IMG/VR virus record: IMGVR_UViG_3300033571_029033
Location: 1 to 44,237 of that record
Length of the DNA: 44,237 nt
Reading direction: 5' to 3' (one strand)
DNA from: a virus
The notes under the pieces are model-generated. The model was given only the letters and a program-made list of their open reading frames with translations. It did no database searches and was not told the origin of the DNA. Shown piece by piece: positions 1 to 6,483 of this stretch. Both the position numbers and the translations under genes were made by a program. Position 1 is the first letter of the stretch; the number at the start of each line of letters is the position of its first letter.

Positions 1-87
1 CATCTCCCTTCGCAGGGCCGCCAGCTCCGCCCTCGAGTCGCCCCAGCGCTCGGGGTACTTCCTGCTGAGGAACCACTGGAGGTAGCG
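1..87. repeat. Terminal direct repeat, left copy
   Basis: These 87 bases are identical to the last 87 bases of the window. The small terminase reading frame continues without a break from this copy into the sequence just before the right copy. This is what an assembler leaves when it closes a circular or circularly permuted genome, so the unit length is 44,150 bp. It could instead be a true short terminal repeat; coverage would tell. Confidence 0.95.
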
Positions 88-321
88 TGGGTCCCTCTCG
101 CCGGACATCATGATGCGTGTCACGGCCGACGCCTCTGCGTCCGCCTCCGCCTTGGCGAGCGCCGTTGCGAACTCCGGATGCTTCCTCTTGTGTATGTAGA
201 CCGCCTGGGGGGTGACGCCGACGACCTTTGCGGCGGCGCAGACGTAGTTGCCGTTGCGAACGACCTGGAGGATGGTCTCGAGGGCCTCCTTGGTCAGCCT
301 GCCCTTATGCCGAGTCGCCAT
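1..321 (-). CDS. Terminase small subunit, N-terminal part (gene cut by contig end)
   Basis: First 107 codons of a protein whose remaining 63 codons lie at the other end of the window (43959-44150), 170 aa in total. The N-terminus has a helix-turn-helix-like segment (residues about 10-45, with AAAKVVGVTPQAVYIHKRK) followed by EFATALAKAEADAE and a YLQWFLSRKYPERWG motif, a layout typical of small terminases that bind DNA and load the large subunit. The ATG at 321 overlaps the end of the upstream gene by 17 bases, with GAGGACG as ribosome site. The gene order with the large terminase supports the call; family identity is by motif only. Confidence 0.8.
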   Translation of the reverse strand, partial: MATRHKGRLTKEALETILQVVRNGNYVCAAAKVVGVTPQAVYIHKRKHPEFATALAKAEADAEASAVTRIMMSGERDPRYLQWFLSRKYPERWGDSRAELAALRREM

Positions 322-520
322 CGTCCTCGTCATCCTCGTACAGGGCCTCGGCGTCGATGTCACGGTCCTGCTGCCTGTCCCAGACGCCGAAGACGAGGTT
401 CGCCAGGGCGATGGCCGCATTGCCACGCTGCACGATGTCCTCGCAGGACACGCTGATGTGCATCAGGGTCTCCAGGGATGTGCGCATGGCGTCATGGAGG
501 TCGTCGTCGCTGAAGAACAT
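305..520 (-). CDS. Small acidic protein, unknown function
   Basis: 71 aa, helical in the middle (ISVSCEDIVQRGNAAIALANLVFGVWDRQQD) with a strongly acidic C-terminal tail (ALYEDDEDDGDS). It sits between a small beta-rich protein gene and the small terminase and overlaps the latter by 17 bases, so it is probably co-translated with it. The ribosome site is weak (GGGTGACGCC). I recognise no family. Confidence 0.6.
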   Translation of the reverse strand: MFFSDDDLHDAMRTSLETLMHISVSCEDIVQRGNAAIALANLVFGVWDRQQDRDIDAEALYEDDEDDGDSA

Positions 521-524
521 GGCG

Positions 525-857
525 TCACCCGTTGATTGCGTAGTAGGTGATGTGGCCGCCGACGGTGGCCGCCGATCCGAGGTTGAGGACCAGGTCCTCG
601 CCCACGTTCAGCGTGGTCATCAGCGCCATCGGGCCGCCCGGCGCAAGGAAGTTGCTCGTGCAGGTCACGCCGCCACGCTCGGCGATGGGCATGGGGCCGC
701 TGATGTCGGTGGCGTCCGACTTCCACTTCAGGGTGACGTCGGCGTCGCTGAGCACCGTGTACGCAAGCACACGGATCCTCTGGTTCGGAAAGTCCGAACC
801 GGTGACGATGACGTTGTCGCCCGACGTTGCCTCAATCTTGGCGAACTGTAAACTCAT
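525..857 (-). CDS. Small beta-sandwich phage protein, probable virion accessory
   Basis: 110 aa. The pattern (RIRVLAYTVLSDADVTLKWKS, a DISGPMPIAERGGV turn, a VLNLGSAATVGGHITYYAI ending) matches a small beta-rich protein common in tailed-phage genomes and usually annotated as hypothetical or head/decoration-like. No catalytic residues are visible. The start at 857 has a strong GAGGGGG ribosome site and overlaps the end of the RusA-like gene by four bases, so the two are translationally coupled. Role is inferred from family resemblance only. Confidence 0.7.
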   Translation of the reverse strand: MSLQFAKIEATSGDNVIVTGSDFPNQRIRVLAYTVLSDADVTLKWKSDATDISGPMPIAERGGVTCTSNFLAPGGPMALMTTLNVGEDLVLNLGSAATVGGHITYYAING

Positions 858-1270
858 GTTTCGATCCCCCTCACTGGCTTAATTGACAGTTTGACCGTCT
901 TGCGCTCATGGAACCCCTTGGCGTAGCGCACGGTCATGCTGCTGACGCCCTCGTGGTTGTCGTCAACGATCGTGCCGTGCCGCTTCATGGCGTCCAGAAG
1001 GGTCTTGTTGACGGAGTCGATGTCGATGGGGTTCCTGCGTGTCTGGTAGATGGTGAGCGTGATGTCCACGGGCACGCTGAAGCGGGGCAGCTCGTCGAGG
1101 TACGGCTTGAGGCCGTCGTAGCCGAGCTTGTCTGGGTTGCCCCGCTTGCCCCTCTTTCCGTTGACCTTCAGCCTTGACTGGTGTCGTGCCGGCGTGCGCA
1201 GTATGTCGTTGAGGAGGACGGGGCAGGCTTCGATGTGGACTGTGTGTCTCATGCGATACGAGAGTGTCAC
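854..1270 (-). CDS. RusA-like Holliday junction resolvase
   Basis: 138 aa from a GTG at 1270 that overlaps the preceding stop as GTGA; an ATG at 1252 is the alternative start. The C-terminal half carries the RusA signature: acidic residues in PIDIDSVNKTLLDAMKRHG followed by TIVDDNHEGV, the metal-binding aspartates that cut four-way junctions in this family. Length is close to the 120 aa of the E. coli enzyme. In a phage it would resolve branched DNA before packaging, which fits its place upstream of the terminase genes. It is one of very few DNA-metabolism genes here. Confidence 0.8.
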   Translation of the reverse strand: MTLSYRMRHTVHIEACPVLLNDILRTPARHQSRLKVNGKRGKRGNPDKLGYDGLKPYLDELPRFSVPVDITLTIYQTRRNPIDIDSVNKTLLDAMKRHGTIVDDNHEGVSSMTVRYAKGFHERKTVKLSIKPVRGIET

Positions 1271-1731
1271 CTTGTGATTTCCACCTCGACGCCGCCTGCG
1301 TCGGCCACGACGACCGTGACCGTGTGGGCGCCGACCGCCATTGGCTCGGTGAGCGGCTGCATGAAGCTCTTCTCCCTCTCGCCCTCGTCGCTGACGGCCA
1401 CGGCGAGGAAGTTGCCGAGGAAGTCCGGGCACGACAGGGAGAACTGCAGGGGGTGCGGTGCGGGGTCGGTGCCGTCGTAGCGCACGGACACGCACGACCT
1501 CGACTGCTCCCCCGAGCAGAGCTTGAGCGCCGCCGTGTGGATGCCGAAGTCCCTGCCGTCAACGTGCCATCTCCAGCCTCCGGACCTGGCCGGCAGGAAC
1601 ATCCTTTCGTTGCTGACGTCAAGGTATGCGACATGGCCTACGTAGCTGAACTTGGACAAAAGCCCAAGCAGGGTTATCGAGATTTTGTCCTCGTGGACGA
1701 TTGATTGCCTGAGGTCAATTCTGTACTTCAT
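1267..1731 (-). CDS. Beta-rich protein of unknown function
   Basis: 154 aa from ATG 1731, with AGGTGG as ribosome site; a longer frame back to 1824 would run through the inverted repeat at 1791-1826 and is less likely. The sequence alternates short beta strands (KISITLLGLLSKFSYVGHVAYLD, GGWRWHVDGRDFGIHTAAL) and ends with an Ig-like segment (PMAVGAHTVTVVVADAGGVEVEI). There is no transmembrane segment and no catalytic motif. The last bases overlap the RusA-like gene. I recognise no family. Confidence 0.65.
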   Translation of the reverse strand: MKYRIDLRQSIVHEDKISITLLGLLSKFSYVGHVAYLDVSNERMFLPARSGGWRWHVDGRDFGIHTAALKLCSGEQSRSCVSVRYDGTDPAPHPLQFSLSCPDFLGNFLAVAVSDEGEREKSFMQPLTEPMAVGAHTVTVVVADAGGVEVEITR

Positions 1732-1774
1732 GTAGCCACCTCTCCATGCAGATTGCCATTCGCAAAGGAGTGCC

Positions 1775-1796
1775 CTTGACGGATTTTTCGCCTTGC
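1775..1796. promoter_or_regulatory. 22-bp intergenic motif, copy 1
   Basis: A 22-base sequence with core TTGACGGATTTTTCGCC that recurs at 7387-7408 with one mismatch. Both copies lie just upstream of a minus-strand gene (start codons at 1731 and 7373) and I found no others. It may be a phage promoter element or a protein-binding site; its last six bases are the left arm of the adjoining inverted repeat. Confidence 0.5.
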
Positions 1797-1826
1797 TGTA
1801 ACCTACAGCGTAGGTTACTTGCAAGG
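1791..1826. repeat. Perfect inverted repeat between phoH-like gene and the next gene
   Basis: CCTTGC, one base, GTAACCTAC, loop AGC, GTAGGTTAC, two bases, GCAAGG: 15 paired bases without mismatch. It starts eight bases past the PhoH stop. No T-run follows on the minus strand, so a simple Rho-independent terminator is unlikely; an operator or an mRNA-end hairpin fits better. Confidence 0.7.
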
Positions 1827-1833
1827 TTGCTTT

Positions 1834-2523
1834 TCACATCTTTTCCAGTATCTTCGAGATCAGCGGGTTCCTCACCTGCGCATCCTCCGGGAGCCTGATG
1901 ATGGCTATGCCGGGGATATTCTCGAGCCTATTCACCACGTCCATGCAGCCCTCCCTCAGGTCGGACTGGAACGGGTCGCCGGTCACGATCAGCTTCGATC
2001 GCCTGCCGACACGGGTCAGGAACAGCTTGAGCTGCGCCGCCGTGGCGTTCTGCGCCTCGTCAAGCAGCGCCACCGAGTGGTTGAACGTCCGCCCCCTCAT
2101 GAACGCCAGCGGGGCGAACTCGAGGGCCTCGTCGATTCGCTTCCTGTCCTGCCCGCCCGCTCCGCAGCAGGTGTCGAGGCTGTCAAGGATCGGTATCAGG
2201 AAGGGATGTATCTTCTCGTCGCTGCTGCCCGGCAGGTAGCCCATCTGCTCCGTGCAGACCATGGGCCTCGTCAGCAGGATTTTCCTGGCCCTCTTCTCGA
2301 GGAATGCCCTCGCTGCGTAGGCCGTCGCTATCTGCGTCTTGCCGCAGCCGGCCGGGCCGAGCAGGAACGTGATTTCGTTGGTTTCGATTGCCTCCCACGC
2401 CGCCTTCTGGTGGTGGTTTAAAAACGTGAAGTGGAACTTGCCGACCGTCTTGTCGGCGAGCTGGGGGTGCGGGGTGGTAGCCGCAGACTCCACGTCGAGT
2501 CTTTTCTTCTTGGCTCTGGACAA
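1834..2523 (-). CDS. phoH: PhoH-like ATPase
   Basis: 229 aa. Walker A is GPAGCGKT (residues 56-63), Walker B is LLDEAQ (153-158), and the sensor-like KLIVTGDPFQ follows at 176-185; TRPMV and the GYLPGSSDEK segment are also typical of PhoH. The family consists of P-loop ATPases related to the helicase fold and frequent in phages, with a proposed role in RNA metabolism; the exact job in phages is not established. Its distance from a replication module is notable because this genome has none. Confidence 0.92.
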   Translation of the reverse strand: MSRAKKKRLDVESAATTPHPQLADKTVGKFHFTFLNHHQKAAWEAIETNEITFLLGPAGCGKTQIATAYAARAFLEKRARKILLTRPMVCTEQMGYLPGSSDEKIHPFLIPILDSLDTCCGAGGQDRKRIDEALEFAPLAFMRGRTFNHSVALLDEAQNATAAQLKLFLTRVGRRSKLIVTGDPFQSDLREGCMDVVNRLENIPGIAIIRLPEDAQVRNPLISKILEKM

Positions 2524-2536
2524 GTTTCTTGGCCTT

Positions 2537-2767
2537 TTAGTTTGAGTCGCCTAAGGCGTTCTGGCACTTCTCGCACCTGGCGAGATGATCCTTCAGCTTT
2601 GCCTCTGCGTCGTCGAGGCTGCGTTTGGCCGTGTCGTTGCCGGGCTGCTTCTCGACGATCTCCCTGAGCGTACCGATCGCAAGAACCAGGCCTGCGGTCA
2701 GGCCGCAGATGTCAAGGCAGGGCAGGTCCTCGTTGACCAGTAATCGACCGATTGCGTCATCGTCCAC
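2537..2767 (-). CDS. Small protein with HxxxCxxC zinc-binding-like motif
   Basis: 76 aa from a GTG at 2767 with a strong AAGGAGG ribosome site six bases upstream. A hydrophobic stretch (LDICGLTAGLVLAIGTL, 18-34) is followed by a charged helix and DHLARCEKCQ, with H61, C65 and C68 in the spacing of zinc-binding anti-sigma (ZAS) domains. Since this phage encodes its own sigma factor, an anti-sigma role is worth considering, but the motif is short and the rest does not prove it. Confidence 0.6.
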   Translation of the reverse strand: MDDDAIGRLLVNEDLPCLDICGLTAGLVLAIGTLREIVEKQPGNDTAKRSLDDAEAKLKDHLARCEKCQNALGDSN

Positions 2768-2768
2768 G

Positions 2769-2975
2769 TCAGGCCTCCTTCCTGCAGCTTCCGGGGCTGT
2801 ACGGCTTCTTGCCGGGCACGGGCTCGTAGCCCTTCCAGCACCGCTCCTCCACGGCCTCGCCACGCAGCATCTTGTATGCGATAGCAAGTGCTTGCTTAAT
2901 GGGATACCCATCTTTCCTGAGTTGCCTAATGTTTGCCTGAAAGGCCTTCTGGCTGTGTCCCTTGTCTAGCGGCAT
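2769..2975 (-). CDS. Conserved small phage protein, unknown function
   Basis: 68 aa with ribosome site GGAGACGACCG. The N-terminus (HSQKAFQANIRQLRKDGYPIK then QALAIAY) matches a short motif found in many tailed-phage proteins of unknown function (KAFxxNIxxLxxxGxPxxQAxAIAY). The C-terminus has WKGYEPVPGKKPYSPGSC, a second recurring phage motif. Its role is not known. It ends two bases before the HxxxCxxC gene begins and is probably co-translated with it. Confidence 0.75.
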   Translation of the reverse strand: MPLDKGHSQKAFQANIRQLRKDGYPIKQALAIAYKMLRGEAVEERCWKGYEPVPGKKPYSPGSCRKEA

Positions 2976-3067
2976 CGGTCGTCTCCTTGGTTCGCTTTAA
3001 TCCAGTGAATGAACAGGAACATCGTCAGCAGCATAGCCACGACGAGAGCGTCAGATCCGTTGCTCAT
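2966..3067 (-). CDS. Tiny single-pass membrane protein
   Basis: 33 aa (MSNGSDALVV through DDRCR). One hydrophobic helix (ALVVAMLLTMFLFIHWI) spans most of it, with a charged C-terminus. Its ATG overlaps the stop of the upstream gene (ATGA) and its end overlaps the next gene by ten bases, so it sits exactly where a translationally coupled gene would. Its function is unknown; it has the size of small phage membrane effectors. Confidence 0.55.
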   Translation of the reverse strand: MSNGSDALVVAMLLTMFLFIHWIKANQGDDRCR

Positions 3068-3432
3068 TTGAGGAATTTGAGCTTGTATATGGTCGAGTAC
3101 GCTGTTGATATCAGCTCCTCGATCATGTTCACATAATGCCCGTAGGCTGACATGTCGGCGGCCAGGTCCTTCTTCGCCTCGTCGAGGAGAAGCACCAGGC
3201 GCATCACGGCGTCAAGGCCGGAGCCCTGAAACCCTGCATCAACGTGAACCATGTCGAACTCGACTAGGCCGTGCTGCCCCTGCCAAGTCTCGATGAAAGA
3301 GTCGGCGAAGTCCCGAACGTCCTCATAGATGCCAAGCGCCTTGTGCTCCGCATAGCTGGTGGTCTTCAGGTGGCACTCGTGTATCATGTCCGCCACCGAC
3401 AGAAGCCTCGCCGCAAACTCGCCTATTTCCAT
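3064..3432 (-). CDS. Ferritin-like four-helix phage protein (DUF5856-like)
   Basis: 122 aa, entirely helical. The segment MIHECHLKTTSYAEHKALG then YEDVRDFADSFIETWQG resembles the ferritin/Dps-like four-helix proteins carried by many phages (histidines and acidic residues spaced as in H...SYxxHKALxxxYxxLxDxxDxFxE). Whether it binds metal is unknown. The start at 3432 has a strong AGAGGGGG ribosome site after a 33-base gap from the methyltransferase gene, so it may be made at a higher level than its neighbours. Confidence 0.65.
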   Translation of the reverse strand: MEIGEFAARLLSVADMIHECHLKTTSYAEHKALGIYEDVRDFADSFIETWQGQHGLVEFDMVHVDAGFQGSGLDAVMRLVLLLDEAKKDLAADMSAYGHYVNMIEELISTAYSTIYKLKFLK

Positions 3433-3465
3433 GTTCGATACCCCCTCTGTGTAATGAACAAGTGA

Positions 3466-4092
3466 CTACCTAACGTGCCGGAGCACCCAGTAGTTGCCCT
3501 CGACGACCTCAAGGCAGGCGTTTTTCGTCGCCCGTGCGAAGGTGGAGACGTCCGTGCAGACGGGGCCGTACGACCAGTCGTCGCCAAACATGATCCCGCC
3601 CGGCTCGAGCAGCTTCCAGAATCCGGACACGTCCTGGTGGACGTCCGGCGTCTCGTGGCTTCCGTCAACGTAGATGAGCTGGGCCCTCACGCCCCTTCGG
3701 AGGAGCCAGCGTGCGCAGTTGACGCTCGTGTTGGGGACGGTCCGGAGGTGCTCGAGGCAGCCAGCGTGCTGCATGTTTGACAGGAACTGCCTGTAGAGCT
3801 GCGGGTAGCCGTACTGCGTCCGGAACAGCCCCCCGAAGGCCTCCCCCTCCATGTGCTCGATGCCGCCGAGCCACGTGTCGCAGCACCAGAGCCTCCAGTC
3901 CTTGCCCATGACGGGCAGCTTGACGGCCCTCATGGCGTTGTAGAGCCGGATTGCGCTCATGCCCTTCCAGGTGCCCACCTCGATGACGTCGGTGGGGTCA
4001 ACCTCCCTGACGAGACGGTCGAATATGCCGCTGGTGTGGTTCCAGCCCTGGTAGTCGGCCGGCAGCAGGTCCTCGGGCAGAAGCGGGCTCAT
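3466..4092 (-). CDS. SAM-dependent methyltransferase (Methyltransf_24-like)
   Basis: 208 aa. The Rossmann SAM-binding motif is VIEVGTWKGMSA (36-47); the post-motif strand reads LIYVDGSHETPDV (139-151), followed by WKLLEPGGIMFGDDW, the standard ending of this class. Such enzymes often methylate sugars in glycan clusters. It overlaps the CgeB-like gene by four bases and is the last of five genes in the glycan cluster (3466-7373), which suggests O-methylation of a phage-made glycan. The substrate is inferred from context only. Confidence 0.82.
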   Translation of the reverse strand: MSPLLPEDLLPADYQGWNHTSGIFDRLVREVDPTDVIEVGTWKGMSAIRLYNAMRAVKLPVMGKDWRLWCCDTWLGGIEHMEGEAFGGLFRTQYGYPQLYRQFLSNMQHAGCLEHLRTVPNTSVNCARWLLRRGVRAQLIYVDGSHETPDVHQDVSGFWKLLEPGGIMFGDDWSYGPVCTDVSTFARATKNACLEVVEGNYWVLRHVR

Positions 4093-4937
4093 GTCAGTCT
4101 CTCCAGAACGTACTTGATCAGCGCCTCGGTGGTGCAGTACTTGCGTGCGTGCTCATAGGCCTCGTCCATCGCCGGCAGGAGCTCGGGGGTGACCCTCGTC
4201 CCGTGTCTCTTCCTGTACCCCTCGACGACGTCCTTGGGGAACGTCGTCATGGTCATGCGTGGGCAGCGGTGGAGGTCGGGGAAGTGCGGCATGCAGTGGT
4301 TTGCGAGTATCTCATAGTGCCGCAAACAGTCCCAGCCGGCCTTTTTGCTCGTCTGTCCGAAGTGGCTCCTGGCGTAGTCGAGGTGGTACTCGTCCTCGGA
4401 GTGGAACACGTATGTCCTCGGGTCGCCCGGGACGCACGTCGCCATGACCTGCACCTTCGGCACGTTCCTGCGGAAGAGCTCCCTGGGGATGCCGAAGCTG
4501 ATCGGGTGCAGCTTCGGGTCGTCGTTGACCAGCTCACGCTTGAAGTACGTCCCCTTCTGCACGACGGCCCAGTAGACCCCGTTGTGGTCCTCCCCGTCCA
4601 GCAGGGCTATCTCGTTCGGCCTGTAGTGCTTGAACACCAGGTCCATGTGTTCCATGCATCTGGTGACGCTGCCGAACACGACCCTGTCGTAGTGGCGGTC
4701 ACGTATCTTCTCCTGCACGGTCTTTGGGTCGTCCTGCGTGGCCGGCCTCCTGAGCCTGCAGTACAGGCTGAAGCCACGCCCGTAGAGGGTGTGCTTGCTG
4801 GGGGCGTAGTCCAGCGACATGTAGTCGGGCGGGCTCGAGGACTCGTAGTCGTCGCCGTGCACCATCCTGCCGCCATGATAAACCATGTCGTTCAGGTAAT
4901 CTGGGTAGGAAAAGTTGTTTATGTGGAGGATTTTCAT
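4089..4937 (-). CDS. CgeB-like glycosyltransferase
   Basis: 282 aa. It opens with a beta strand (MKILHINNFSYPDYLNDMVY), has an IALLDGEDHNGVYW strand in the middle, and carries FHSEDEYHLDYARSHFG (179-195) and KKAGWDCLRHYEILAN further on. The last resembles the donor-site region of GT-B enzymes of the CgeB/YkvP type (W-x-CxRxYEIxA). GT-B proteins transfer a nucleotide-activated sugar to an acceptor. It lies between two methyltransferases, overlapping each by four bases. Donor and acceptor cannot be read from sequence. Confidence 0.7.
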   Translation of the reverse strand: MKILHINNFSYPDYLNDMVYHGGRMVHGDDYESSSPPDYMSLDYAPSKHTLYGRGFSLYCRLRRPATQDDPKTVQEKIRDRHYDRVVFGSVTRCMEHMDLVFKHYRPNEIALLDGEDHNGVYWAVVQKGTYFKRELVNDDPKLHPISFGIPRELFRRNVPKVQVMATCVPGDPRTYVFHSEDEYHLDYARSHFGQTSKKAGWDCLRHYEILANHCMPHFPDLHRCPRMTMTTFPKDVVEGYRKRHGTRVTPELLPAMDEAYEHARKYCTTEALIKYVLERLT

Positions 4938-5539
4938 TTTCTTGCCAGCACCATGAGGCCGTTGTTGTTCAGGTGATGCTCTACGACCTTCCAGTCGTGG
5001 ACGGCCAGGAACTCGTCGACGGCCGCAAGGAGGCCCTGCCGCCTCGGCATGGAGTTGATCATCTCGGCGGTCTCCTTGGGCAGGACCGACAGGTCCACCT
5101 GTCCCTCGTCGTGGTTGCCGAAGCTGACGGTGTCGTGCAAAACTATGTGCCTCCTCGCCTTGTGCCCGTGCATGTAGAGCTCGGTCTTTAGCTGCCTGTA
5201 GCTGTGTAGCGTGTCGATGAAGAGAACGTCAGTCTCGACCACGGCGTCAGTGTCGAGGACGTTTGCCTGGACGAAGCGGAACTCCGTGCCCTGCTCGCCC
5301 GCTATGCGTGTCAGTTCCGACAGCATCTCAGGGTTCACCGGGTTGACGTCTATGGAAAGCAGTCTCTTGGGTTTGGCCAGCAGCAGGCCCCAGCTAGAGC
5401 ACACCCAGCGAACGCCCAGCTCCGTGACGTGGTCGCAGCCCTCGGCGAGCCTGGCAAGCGAGCGCAGGTGCTCGCTGATGTCCCCGCCCTTGCGCTCGTG
5501 CAGGGTTACCCACTCCTCAGCCGTGCTGAACTCTTTCAT
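4934..5539 (-). CDS. SAM-dependent methyltransferase, second copy
   Basis: 201 aa from ATG 5539 (ribosome site GGCGGAG); a longer in-frame start at 5593 lacks support. The SAM motif is degenerate (HVTELGVRWVCSS, 37-49), followed by LLSIDVNP (60-67) and VLFIDTLHSYRQLKTEL (105-121), the acidic/His core shared with Methyltransf_24 and cephalosporin-hydroxylase-like enzymes. The first 23 bases lie inside the end of the upstream GT2 gene. It is only distantly similar to the 3466-4092 enzyme, so the two probably modify different positions. Confidence 0.75.
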   Translation of the reverse strand: MKEFSTAEEWVTLHERKGGDISEHLRSLARLAEGCDHVTELGVRWVCSSWGLLLAKPKRLLSIDVNPVNPEMLSELTRIAGEQGTEFRFVQANVLDTDAVVETDVLFIDTLHSYRQLKTELYMHGHKARRHIVLHDTVSFGNHDEGQVDLSVLPKETAEMINSMPRRQGLLAAVDEFLAVHDWKVVEHHLNNNGLMVLARK

Positions 5540-6272
5540 TCTCCGCCGCCTTTCTGGCCAGAGCCACGTAGTCCTCACGCCAATGCGGCTCAAGGATAAT
5601 CTTTCCCGTCCTGACCTTGCCTATGGCCTTGCCGTGCTGGACGGACTGAGCGGCAAGGTCGCTCACGTTGTTTATGCCGGTTCCCCAGCCGCTGCCGTGA
5701 TACAGTCCGCAGCCCCAGCGGTATATGTAGGACATGTGCTCGGGCTCGGGGTGCTGGCTGTAGCTGCCGAGCCTCTGCGTGAACCTGCCCATGAGGCTGA
5801 CGTCCACGGTGCAGTTGTCGATGGGGTGGTAGCCACCGACGCTGTCATAGAGCTCCCTCGTGAACACGAGGTTGCCGTGAAAGTGGTTTCCGCTCTTGTG
5901 CAGGCTGCCAGGCGCCGTGTGGACCCATGCGACACCGCTGTGGAATATGCCGTCTTTCATCCGCTCGACGGCCATGCTGAGGTGCCAGGGGAGGAAATAG
6001 TCGTCATCCTCCCATACTGCGATGATGTCGTGCGAGCACATGTTGACGTTGCTGGCGAACTTGCGCCCGAGAGGCTTGATCTGTTCCTTCAGGTTGACGA
6101 CGACGACCTCGGGGTGCTGGTAGATCAGCTCCTGCTCTGCGAAGTCGTTAAGAATCACGAGCTCCTTCTTGCCGGGGTAGTCCTGGCGCAGGAAGCTCTC
6201 GATGGCTTCCTCGAGGCACCAGGTCCTGCCGTAGGTGCTCGTGAAGCATGATATCGGTGGGTGGTCACTCAT
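5517..6272 (-). CDS. GT2-family glycosyltransferase
   Basis: 251 aa GT-A fold. It opens with ISCFTSTYGRTWCLEEAIES and ELVILNDFAEQ, the nucleotide-sugar-binding start of GT2, and has the metal-binding DxD in AVWEDDDYF (85-93). The family uses a nucleotide sugar and inverts the anomeric centre. It overlaps its neighbours on both sides, so it is made with the other four genes of the cluster. The sugar and acceptor are unknown. Confidence 0.85.
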   Translation of the reverse strand: MSDHPPISCFTSTYGRTWCLEEAIESFLRQDYPGKKELVILNDFAEQELIYQHPEVVVVNLKEQIKPLGRKFASNVNMCSHDIIAVWEDDDYFLPWHLSMAVERMKDGIFHSGVAWVHTAPGSLHKSGNHFHGNLVFTRELYDSVGGYHPIDNCTVDVSLMGRFTQRLGSYSQHPEPEHMSYIYRWGCGLYHGSGWGTGINNVSDLAAQSVQHGKAIGKVRTGKIILEPHWREDYVALARKAAENERVQHG

Positions 6273-6483
6273 CGCAGCTAGGGCTCCAGTCTTCGTTTAT
6301 GCTGCGGAACCTCTGGGCTGGCGGTGGCGGGGTGGTGCTGGCAGGGCCGAGGGACGCCTCTGCCTCCATCCTGCCTATGGCCAATCCTGCGTCGTAGGCT
6401 GCCTGCGACATGGCGTCGGATTCCGTCTGGAATGCACGCCACTCTTGGACTCCGGTGTGGGAGACGGTCGTGCTGCCGTGCAT
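6265..6483 (-). CDS. Small protein within the glycan cluster
   Basis: 72 aa (MHGSTTVSHTGVQEW start). A helical core (SDAMSQAAYDAGLAIGRMEAEA) is followed by a short STTPPPPAQ linker. Its ATG shares one base with the preceding stop (TGATG) and its end overlaps the GT2 gene by eight bases. I recognise no family; it could be an accessory to one of the glycosyltransferases. Confidence 0.6.
   Translation of the reverse strand: MHGSTTVSHTGVQEWRAFQTESDAMSQAAYDAGLAIGRMEAEASLGPASTTPPPPAQRFRSINEDWSPSCDE

Noticed and set aside
1-87. Integration-site or transposon repeat reading of the terminal direct repeat
   Set aside because: The small terminase frame reads straight through the joined ends, and no integrase or transposase is present, so circular closure explains it.
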